Source: Stropharia rugosoannulata (lineage: Eukaryota; Basidiomycota; Agaricomycetes; Agaricales; Strophariaceae). Taken from it: a stretch of 64,000 bases of DNA. The notes below the pieces were generated by a model that made no database searches, was not told the DNA's origin, and saw only the letters and a program-made list of their open reading frames with translations. Shown here piece by piece: positions 45,116 to 53,754 of this stretch. Each line of letters opens with the position of its first letter. Within the stretch, counting starts at the first letter, position 1. The stretch spans positions 874,501-938,500 of the forward strand of contig JANCIK010000005.1 of the NCBI GenBank assembly GCA_028532985.1. The letters run 5' to 3'. A program made the position numbers and the translations under genes.

Positions 45116-46873
45116 TTAATAGACGTATTCCCTGGTCACCCGTATCCCAAGTTTACCAGCCTCCGACATTGACAAATAATAGTAACCCTGCTCCGAGTTC
45201 AAACTACGTCTGAAAGGCAGCGAAATGACGACAGGCTGACCTGACCGCTGGAATTCTTTGGAATACAGCGTCTCAACTGTTCCGGTTGCAAAGCATTTCA
45301 TTGGCATAGCAAGACACTTCTGAGGGATCCAAATCCCAATAGCGTCACTTTTGAAGTTAACAATGCCAAAGAAAATGATGTTATCGTCGCTTTCAACGAA
45401 TACAGAGCTTATCCAGTCGGCAGAATCTTGCGAGTTGTCCAGTATTATGTTAACAGACGTAAGGGTTTTGACTTCACTAAATGTAGATTGAGGAGATATT
45501 TTGGACAGGTATTCAGGTTTTGAAAACGCCGAGATAAATAAGAAAGATATTTGAACGCCTCGGTGGGTCGCGATTGTCAGATCGTCCGGCATTAGATGAT
45601 AGCGACCACTGCCGTCGAATGTCTTCGTGCGTGTTTTGTAGCTGTCCAAATCAAAAGGGAGAAGTCGCAAAGGATTACCGTGGTTAAAGAGGTCCATAAA
45701 ATCAGGCTTGGAGATCATAATCTGCTGGAACAGGCGGTTCAATGCACTGCCCTTACCCTCCCCATAGGCAATTGACAGACCGACATCAAGAAGACCCATA
45801 AGTGAGTATACAGCATCCTCTTCTCTAGTAACTTGACGCACAGCCGCTAGCTGTAGCACTCGAGACATTGGGAGAAAGGATGATTCATATTGGGCTAAAA
45901 GGAGCTCCTCGCGCGAAAGAGTAGTTGCCTTCCAGATCTGGTAGTAAAGTGGAATTGGGATCTCTTCCTTTACTTGAGAGAGATGATCTTTAGCTAAGAA
46001 CTCCGTCAGCTCAGATATTTCGGGTGTAAACGCAGGATCATTGACGGCTTCCGATAGATGGGGGGAGGGTACGAGTAAAAGCCAGTCTTTGTTATAGAAC
46101 TTGACGTTTTTAGGAGCGAGTAATTCTTGAAGCGTCCATCCTCGGGTGAACCATGGGTCCAGGTGCATCTGGCTGACCTCTAAAGTCTCTGCTAGATATG
46201 TCACGCAGACATATGCACCTTTGTACCATCTGTACATGGATCGGATCGACTCGTCGAGCTCTGCGCTGCTCGTCTTATCTATGCAAACGGTATCCATCCA
46301 TGCAAACGAGATATCATCGTACTCCTGGGCGGCGACCCGGCAGAGATTCATAATCTTTGCATATCCAGGTGAGGTTCTTGAATATGTCTCGCTGACCCAG
46401 TCTCCGTATACGACGTCACCAGGGTCCTCCCGAATCCAGGTATGCGATAGAATGGCATAGCGTGCATAAGTTGGCGCTACATTATCCCAGTACGATAGCA
46501 GGAGCTCCCAGTCTTCAGATTGTAGCATAGATCGATAAGCCCTGTCGACGACAATTTCGGCCACGGAGCGACGGTCAAGTAAGCGAATATGACTTCCGTA
46601 TTTATCGAAGGCTAGTAGGCGGATTGGCATCTTTGTGAAAACGTAGTTGTACACCAGCGGTCTGAGTGAAGACATTAGACGGTGATTATGATTAACGGCT
46701 GTCAACGGATCGCCTTGCATGTGTTGATCATGTTCTGCCCAAATAGATGCAGAAGATTTAATTGAGATATCGTGTGGTGTCGTTTTATCTTCATCCATCT
46801 TGGTCGAACCTATATCTTCAGATTCGGCAAAACCAGCAACAACAGCTAAAGTGAACTCGTTGAATGCGGCCAA
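45116..46873 (-). CDS. HET-domain (heterokaryon incompatibility) protein
   Basis: Single-exon 585-residue protein. The HET domain spans about 138-290 with its three conserved blocks: YAILSHTWIREDPGDV, then DISFAWMDTVCIDKTSSAEL with SIRSMYRWYKGAYVCVTYL, then DPWFTRGWTLQELLAPKNV. HET-domain proteins mediate programmed cell death when incompatible mycelia fuse, and some resemble TIR domains in fold. The rest (TREEDAVYSLMGLLDVGLSI, then AYGEGKGSALNRLFQ) is the usual DUF-type region that follows HET in Agaricomycetes. No NACHT/WD40 repeats follow, so it is a stand-alone type. It lies between tRNA-Lys genes and a solo LTR. An upstream exon is possible but not needed. Confidence 0.85.
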   Translation of the reverse strand: MAAFNEFTLAVVAGFAESEDIGSTKMDEDKTTPHDISIKSSASIWAEHDQHMQGDPLTAVNHNHRLMSSLRPLVYNYVFTKMPIRLLAFDKYGSHIRLLDRRSVAEIVVDRAYRSMLQSEDWELLLSYWDNVAPTYARYAILSHTWIREDPGDVVYGDWVSETYSRTSPGYAKIMNLCRVAAQEYDDISFAWMDTVCIDKTSSAELDESIRSMYRWYKGAYVCVTYLAETLEVSQMHLDPWFTRGWTLQELLAPKNVKFYNKDWLLLVPSPHLSEAVNDPAFTPEISELTEFLAKDHLSQVKEEIPIPLYYQIWKATTLSREELLLAQYESSFLPMSRVLQLAAVRQVTREEDAVYSLMGLLDVGLSIAYGEGKGSALNRLFQQIMISKPDFMDLFNHGNPLRLLPFDLDSYKTRTKTFDGSGRYHLMPDDLTIATHRGVQISFLFISAFSKPEYLSKISPQSTFSEVKTLTSVNIILDNSQDSADWISSVFVESDDNIIFFGIVNFKSDAIGIWIPQKCLAMPMKCFATGTVETLYSKEFQRSGQPVVISLPFRRSLNSEQGYYYLSMSEAGKLGIRVTREYVY

Positions 46874-47681
46874 CAGGGCATGTCCTGCTGTTCCCTTACA
46901 CGCAAGTGAAATCCTGGCGTCTACGCAGATATCACTATTCGTTCAGCATCGACTGGAATTCAGAGTACCGATTTCTCCACGGTTTCCACCAGTGGCTGAT
47001 TGAAATGTCATAAACGGGTAAGGATAGCAGAGTACAGCACAGGCACACCAAATGGAAGCATTGGTTGCATGAACCTTGCGAGTCCATAGAGAAGGCTCTC
47101 TCCCAGAGTATGCACATTGACATCCATTTCCCGCAGATAATGTTGTCCTTTATGCGCTGACCAGTGTAAAGCTGCTGAGGCTAGTGTTGTCAAACTTAAG
47201 ATGAAGAAATCTGCAAGTTCAAGGAGTTCGGAACAAGTTTGTTAGGATCCGGTTGGAAGCGAGATTGAACACATTTCACGTTGCATTCCCACGATCTACC
47301 GCGGCGCTTGAATCCAGACACCGTAGTGCACTCATTCCACCTATGTAAGTCCCTGTCGCAGTCTTCAGAGTAATAGGGCTAGATGGTTACTTGTAAAACA
47401 GACAAGCCTTTGAATGTTATTCTTTCTCTGCAAAAAACAAGTAAAATAGCATACTAAATAAATGATAAAATCTGCATGATACTGTATACGGTATGTCCCT
47501 TGAATCATGACCATCAAGTCCTCAATAAGCAAGGAATGAGGCCGAGAAATCTGGCAGAAGCATGAAGAAGATTTGTCTGAGAAAAATGAGCTGTTGGGGA
47601 CCCGGTAGAGTCAAAAACCAATGAGATAAATCCTAGAGATGGTCCAAATTGCTCATTCATTTCCGAGCTCCAAGTTCCAAG
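46874..47681. other. Upstream region of HET gene
   Basis: About 800 bp without a supported gene, up to the LTR boundary. Short minus-strand frames near 47000-47190 are not convincing. Confidence 0.4.
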
Positions 47682-48252
47682 TGTTACGACTCAGACGATA
47701 AGTACGCTATCCGACTCTTTTTCTTATCTTATCTCTCCCCCCTTTAATTACTTAATCCCATCTCGTCATAAACCACTTCGTACTCCTCCGCCCATGGGAC
47801 GCTCTGACTCGCGTCGAGACCCTTGACTCGCGTCGAGAGACTCTGACTCACGTCGAGATGCCACACGGCCAGAGGACCATTGTCCTTTGACTCCCTATGA
47901 CCCATCGCTGACTCATAACCACTGTTATGAGTTACTTTATATCTCGGTAGCTACTATACGGAACGGTGGACGCTCGGAGCCTTCGGCTCTCGCTAGGTAC
48001 CTGACTCACGTAGACTACAATTATGACTTAGACGCGTAGTATATAAACCCCAGTACAAGCTGGTAGTTCGGTAGTTAGTTCTCGTTGTATTCCTGTACCA
48101 CTTGGCCTATACAATCGACCTTGTATTGGATCACCGGTGTGCATTAAGGAACGACCACATTTATAGCCTAACTAGCAACGATCGACCTTCTGCAACAGCC
48201 TTAGTCGCTGGTAGAACCTCGTTGCAATAGTTAACGCTTCGTGAACGTAACA
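47682..48252. mobile_element. Solo LTR of an LTR retrotransposon, 571 bp
   Basis: Starts TGTTACG and ends CGTAACA, a 7-bp perfect terminal inverted repeat of the TG...CA type. It is flanked on both sides by the 5-bp direct repeat CCAAG (47677-47681 and 48253-48257). Internally it has a TATA-like box (GTATATAAACCCC near 48040) about three quarters along, followed by a T/C-rich region, as in an LTR promoter. There are three close repeats of GACTC(G/A)CGTCGAGA near 47800-47860. No gag/pol coding sequence is adjacent, so recombination between two LTRs left this one. Confidence 0.9.
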
Positions 48253-48501
48253 CCAAGTTCCAACTCCAAATCTCCAGCAGTTGATTTGAGAACACGGATG
48301 GAGAACCCAAGCTCATTGTTTTAAAAAGGAAGAATAAAGAAAAACCACCTTCTGCACGGGCACGGTACTGAGCAATGAGCAGCTGTCAGCCTTCAGGCCC
48401 CAGCCGCCAGCTTCGAGCAAGCAGTGAGCACTGAGAGGTTAGAACTTCCGACTCATCAGGACGGCGGAAGATGCAAAAAAAATTCGGATTCACAACTTAT
48501 T
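48253..48501. other. Spacer between LTR and tRNA-Lys
   Basis: About 250 bp; begins with the target-site copy CCAAG; no other feature seen. Confidence 0.4.
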
Positions 48502-48602
48502 AGCCCACCGCGAGGGTCGAACTCGCAGCCTTCAGATGACAAGTGGAGAACCCGCCACTCTTAGTAAGAGTCTGACGCTCTATCCGATTGAGCTAGGCGG
48601 GC
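48502..48602 (-). tRNA. tRNA-Lys (CTT) with 27-nt intron, copy 2
   Basis: Identical over 101 bp, including the intron, to the tRNA at 44310-44410. The flanks differ almost at once, apart from GGTGT on the 5' side of the gene. Confidence 0.95.
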
Positions 48603-48949
48603 GGTGTGAGATAACCCAAACAACATTTGAGGACCATAAACAAATGTCAAAGGACGTTCTATGCATTGGTGGCAAAGTCGCGGGGTGGTGGTGGTTGGAT
48701 AAAGCAATGCTAATGGTAGACTGGAAAAGGTTGAAAGGGGGGCTGGATAAATCTCGTCAGCGCATCATGCAAAACTGGAAGGAAATAAAGACAATTAGGA
48801 TCTTGTTCGTGAATGCTGAAGACATTGCAAGTTGACATCTGACCCTGAGCTATTAATGCATTATATCCAGGAAAGAAAACAAGAAGTAGCGAGGAAACAC
48901 GAGTAATAGAAAGCGAATAGATCATTGTAGGAGCTGGATGGACGGGTGA
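48603..48949. other. Intergenic
   Basis: About 350 bp between the tRNA and the 3' end of the roadblock gene. The long plus-strand frame here starts inside the tRNA and has no domain. Confidence 0.4.
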
Positions 48950-49726
48950 CTATGTACCTGGATCATGCAAGACCGCAAGCAGATACCGCTCGTCTGTGTG
49001 CGGTGGTAGATTAGCAGACCTTCTTCGACAAAAGGAAGCGACGCGCCTGGCGATATCATGATCTCGTGCCTCTTTGTCCGTATCCTCATAAATCGTACCT
49101 CGTCCTACAGACAGCACCCATGTAATCAGCATATACCCTGTTCAATGAAGAAACCTGCGACGCACCACATCGGCCTCCTCCTCGCCCACGGCACCGTCAT
49201 CGCCCTGGATTTCCTCCAGACCGGCTTGCACGACCTCCACAATACGCGCGACGACGGCTGCATAGCGGCGTCCTTGCTCGCCGTCGAACACGATGCCGGA
49301 GTGGCGGATCATGCGGGGTGAGGGCCCACGGGTGATGAGGAGGTAGCCGAGTACGGAACGGTGCGCGGTCATCAGCGCCAGTGTCTGCTCGAGCTCCGGA
49401 GGCATCGCGATGTTTGTTGTGGCAGCTTGAGGCTGGGTCTGCGCTGGAGTAGAAGCGGGGGCAACGCTGCTCAGGATGTCGTTAGGGGGCGGGGGTCGCG
49501 TGGAGGTAGAGGAGTTAAGGGTGGAGGAGCGGTGCGCCTTGACAGGAATATCAGCATTTTCTCGTGGACGGAATTCTTGACGGGGCTTGCCATTTTGTGG
49601 ATGCGTGGCGACCCAAGGCTGCGCAGTTGCTCTCCAAGTTGCAGTCGTCGTCAATGCGCCGTCACGCGTATGCTGCGTTACGTAACCCATAGCGCGTTGC
49701 CGCACGGCTGCCGTCAACCCCTTCAC
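48950..49726 (-). CDS. Roadblock/LC7-type dynein light chain
   Basis: Three exons (49726-49166, 49104-49047, 48993-48950) join in phase to 220 residues. The last ~113 residues are a Roadblock/LC7 domain: LALMTAHRSVLGYLLITRG, YAAVVARIVEVVQAGLEEI, then DEVRFMRIRTKRHEIMISP and DERYLLAVLHDP, closely following DYNLRB1. It should bind dynein intermediate chains in the cytoplasmic dynein motor. The second intron (49046-48994, 53 nt) must start GC (GCGCGT) and end CAG for the domain to be continuous; no GT donor serves. Residues 1-107 are Thr/Pro-rich and not part of the family; the real start may be the Met at 49405, just before PELEQTLALM. If the long form is right, the start codon is only 28 bp from that of COQ9 on the other strand. 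Confidence 0.8.
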
Positions 49727-49754
49727 TGTGACTTCACTTGACTTTCACCACGAA

Positions 49755-50706
49755 ATGGCCGCAGCGTCGAGGTACCCGTTTGCTCATAAAAAGATAAACT
49801 ATATCTGATTTATTTACTAGCTCCCGGCTATTGAAACTTGCTCTGCCCCTGGTCCCCACGTATGGCTTCACGCGCGAAGCCCTGGCGCGCTCCGTCCTCT
49901 CCCTCCCTGAAACCGAAACGCTTTACCCCCATGCCTCCCCACTCTCGGACTCTGCAGTGACGGCCCTATTTGGCTCTGGGGACCGCGCTAGACGCACCCT
50001 TATCGATGCGTGGCTGCAAGACGGGCTGGAGCACATGTCTGCAGTATCGAGCACCAGTGGGAGCCAAACGCCAGCTGGAAGTGCTCCAAATCCTGTGCCT
50101 TCTCCACCGAAGATCTCTGTGCGCGATGCACTGCGGGCACGTCTAGAGTACAACGAGCCCGTATTATCACATCTCCCTGATGTTCGTGTATTTTCTTCTG
50201 CCATTTCTTCCGAATTACTAACTGGGACCGTTGGGATTTGGCAGGCTTATGCCCTTCTCGCTTCTTCTTCCCTCATACACATCGTCGACCCCCTGCCTGC
50301 CCTCTCACATGTATCTAGTGTCGCACACCGCGCATGTAATGTCGCGGACGAGCAGAATCTCCAGGTGCATTCCTGCGTTTTGAGACTACACCAGGCGTGA
50401 TGACTGACTCGTCTTGTTTGACTCGCATATAGTTAGAGTGGTACGCTCGTCGTGCTTCCCTTGCCGCAGTGTATGCTGCAGCAGGTATATCTTGCATCCC
50501 CTTCGAAGTTCCGGTTTCTAACACAAATCTCTTACGTAGAACTGCACCAACTCACTTCGCCGCACACCGCTGCCGCCTTCCTCGACTCTCTGCTTGCCTC
50601 GTCCACCGGAGTGCGAGACGCGGTGGGGGAGGTCGGGCTGTATGCAAACTATGTAGTGAAGAGCTGGAAAGGAATCATCAAAAGCTCGGGCGTGTTCATG
50701 GTCTGA
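49755..50706 (+). CDS. COQ9: Ubiquinone biosynthesis protein COQ9
   Basis: Four exons (49755-49771, 49821-50364, 50433-50484, 50540-50706) encode 259 residues. Family features include LLKLALPLVPTYGFTREAL, the helical VRDALRARLEYNEPVLSHLP, LEWYARRASLAAVYAAAE and the end segment YVVKSWKGIIKSSGVF. COQ9 is a TetR-fold lipid-binding protein of the mitochondrial coenzyme Q synthome that presents intermediates to COQ7. The first exon gives only MAAASS before the conserved start, so a classical presequence is short or absent. It is divergent with the roadblock gene; the two may share a promoter. Confidence 0.92.
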
Positions 50707-51092
50707 CAGGATTGGATCCAAGCCCATATATGCGTGTCCACATCGTGTCCGCATGCATGAATGCCTTGATCATGCGCATATGCGTTGTTCAGACGTATAT
50801 ATGGACTCTTCAAGCGCATGTGCGCTTTGCTCAGGCCCGAATCAACGACATAGGTGAAGATCTCTGTACATATGGGTGTGGTATGAAGTTCATTACTAAT
50901 TCACTTGCGGTCATCTTTTATAACTGCTTTACTGTCTTGGTCAGGAAACAACCAAGACATACCACAAAAATGCTTGTTCAGCCTTTCTAACTGATTCACT
51001 ACCATTTAGTTCAAACCACTGTCTTTTGAGGCGTGATATAAAAGGTACACGAAGAATACACACTAATGTAGTCTCCGACTACTCTAAAGAAT
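50707..51092. other. Intergenic
   Basis: About 390 bp, including imperfect repeats of a GCGCATATGCG-type segment near 50730-50830. No gene. Confidence 0.4.
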
Positions 51093-51950
51093 ATATGAAG
51101 TTTCAACTTTGGCCCGCTTAGTGGTTCTGGAGCAACTGCCACCGGAATCCGAGCTATGAAGCGCCTGTTTCTGCTTCCCATCCTCAGACTTGACGTCAGG
51201 GTGTTTTCGATCCAGCTCAATAGCTTCCTATTCTCCCCTGTGTTTTTGCAACCCTTCCAGCCCTATGGCAAGGCACTGATACACAAGGACATACGAAGAT
51301 TTCTCATCGGCCAGCCTGTCCTCCTCACGGCAGAGAAGCACACATACAGCACTTGCCTAAGGGTTTTCATTATGGACGCAAATGGAACCACTAGCTTTGG
51401 CAGCAAAATGCGCGTGAGATCGTCCTCGAGATAACACTGAAGAACTTCCTTCCTCTTAATATGTTCATCAAATATGTCATAGGCCCACTTGTTCGCATCT
51501 TCGTGGAGGACATATGCTGTTATAATGCACAGAAAATCCACCAAAGTGACTCGAGGTCGTGCTGATGATTGTGGAAAACCAGGTCTCGGCGTGCGGCAGT
51601 GCGTTGCGGTGGCATCCCCCCATTCTCCAGATTTTCTAAATACTGCTCGAATGTAATACCTTCATAGTATTTGCGCTCCTTGAGCCGGAAAAACTCTCAA
51701 TGGTACTCGTAAAAATTCTTTTGCTGCAGAATTTCCGTTGGACGAGTTGGAATCAAGTATACATCTGAACAAATTGTAAAGGCATATTATTATGAGTTCG
51801 GACTTTGTAGTTCCTTCGAGAAGGGGGAACCGCTTTGCATATTCAAAGCCTACCAATTTGACTTGAGATTTACCATATATTTCATAAACTAATGCATCAG
51901 TGATATTCCATTCTCGCAGACATACTATCTGCACACTAACTTTGATAACA
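51093..51950 (-). pseudogene. Decayed FunK1-type kinase, C-terminal half
   Basis: Minus-strand relic clearly related to the kinase at 24984-27392. It runs from the strand after the catalytic loop (KSQVKLVGFEYAKRF, where the Mg-binding Asp of DFE is Gly) to the end (KQKQALHSSDSGGSC). Compared with the intact gene there are at least two single-base deletions, one just after the DLESLWWIF block and one after the RQVLYVCF block, plus stops. The HRD region is scrambled and no 5' half is seen. It keeps the SDSGGSC and TKRAKVE end pieces that the intact gene also has, so the two share recent ancestry. Confidence 0.8.
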
Positions 51951-52165
51951 CCGTGACATATGATGATCCCGATGTATCTATTCTGTGCATCTTGTGATCC
52001 AGTCTGTTTTTCGTTTGATCTTATTAGGTGTTGTCAAAACTAACGGTAAGCAAAGAAATAAGGGATCTGACTAACCAGATTTTTTTTCAGCCTCCAAATT
52101 TTGGTCAGTTCTGTCTGAATAGAGGGGAAACAAATCAGCGTTAGGTCGCTGTATTGTGTAAAGAT

Positions 52166-53185
52166 TCAAACCACGAGTGTCTTTTCTCTTTCAATGAGCT
52201 TGTCAAGCTCAGCGCTAATGTCTTCGACCGTTCCCGCCTCTGTGTCGTATATGTCGTCCGAGTCTACGACGGTATCGGCGGACAGCGAGCGATCCTGTTC
52301 CGAAGGTCTTCTCTTTTTTTGTAAGGGAGAAGCCTCTGAAACTACGGAAGTAGACGGTCCTGAGTCGGCCTGCCGTGCTGTGTAGAGTTGTATGGGAGAC
52401 TTTGCGAGGCGCGCCGAACAAGGCCCCTGTGAGGCGCTTTGTGTTTGACTTTTACTACCTATGATCTCCAAGGCCCGAAGTAAATCTGCGTCTGAGATGA
52501 GCACTACGCGCGAGAGGGTACCTTATAAAAAACTTACGCACCGCGTGTGCCGTATTTCAATATGAGTGTTGTTACTTCTTTACGTGCTCGGGGTTGCCTT
52601 ATAATACTCACTGAGCTCTGTGATGACCGTAGAGCTTTTCGGGCTACTTACTCATATCTCTGATCTAGTAGTGGCCCACTGTTGACCCGGGAATGGCTTG
52701 TGGCGCCTGCTTGTCGGAAGGTAGTAAACTTGATTTTGATCTCTCCTAGTCCAGCTAGAAATTGGTGGGGATGAATGATGAAATTCAGATAAATAAACGA
52801 GCCAAGTGTAAGTGGCCATTACCTTCGTAGAGCGGGCCAGACGTATTACGTTCGCAATGCGGTACGGTGAATGTATACACTACTTTGGGGATACCGTCCA
52901 CTTTGCTAACCGGGTTGTCATTCACGAAGACTCTGGTCGTAAATTTTGTGCCGCTTAATAATTTGTGAACGTAATGGTACGAAACTCTACAATCCTATAT
53001 AGCATGATTTTGATATTAAAGGGTTGGTACTGGTAAGAGAGAATACATACCTCTTGCCCCAAAGCTATCCAGCACGAGGCTGATGTTGGATCAGTACAGT
53101 CATCCTGATAAATATCGTAGGTTCGTGGGTATGGTTGACTCGTCGTCACCCATAATTCAAAGCCGTTTACTTTCAGCAAATTCAT
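52166..53185 (-). CDS. DUF7918-like protein (copy 2)
   Basis: Exons 53185-53051, 52994-52823 and 52754-52652 join in phase. A C-terminal exon reading SDADLLRALEIIGSKSQTQS to LDKLIEREKTLVV (52500-52166) clearly belongs, but I could not fix the one or two junctions between 52652 and 52500. The order of blocks matches copy 1: MNLLKVNGFELWVTTS, CWIALGQE, TRVFVNDNPV, GEIKIKFTTF, then KKRRPSEQDR as a possible NLS. It is most similar to the interrupted copy at 53755-55911 (shared VSYH/ISYH and GEIK blocks and the (E)RE(R/K) end). Role unknown, probably nuclear. The unresolved junction leaves open that this copy too is damaged. Confidence 0.6.
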
Positions 53186-53754
53186 AGGAGCTGGATGAGT
53201 TCTCTAGGACGCGCTTGGTGGGGTTAAAGGACGTACAGTCCTATATCGTGCCAGGTTGTCATATACAGCGTATGGACTTCTTCAAGTAGAGCAGACGCTG
53301 CACTTTTCATTGAAACAAAAATGGCAAACCGCTTACCCATGTGAAAACCGAGCTGCATTTTGAATGGTTCTGAACGAAGTTTACTTGAGTTGACACGATC
53401 CTTCGTTATGACTGCTTTTTTTAATGTTGCCTTTTAAGAGAAGTGATACGGCGGGAATCACTCGTCAGTCTCCGTAAAAGGATTGTTATATTCGTTGGGG
53501 ATTCCACAGATATAAGTATATCTACTGACTATGGTTTAATTACGCCGGCTATTACGATTTTATCTTCAAGTTCAAAACTTCATCCATCAGGAGCTATTTA
53601 TAGATATCACCTTCTTTGTATGAGTCTTTTCACTATTTCTCGGAGAAACGGTTGACTTGAGGACTCTTCAATGTCTGTATAGGTTTACAGACTAATGGTA
53701 TTGCGTTCTTAACCTGATATTATACGCTACAACACTTTCAATATGATGTTAGGG
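53186..53754. other. Intergenic
   Basis: About 570 bp separating two DUF7918-like genes on the same strand; no gene seen. Confidence 0.4.

Noticed and set aside
43139..48602. Repeated tRNA-like segments as a CRISPR-type or tandem array
   Set aside because: Each unit folds as a complete tRNA-Lys, spacing is irregular and strands differ; this is a nuclear fungal sequence.
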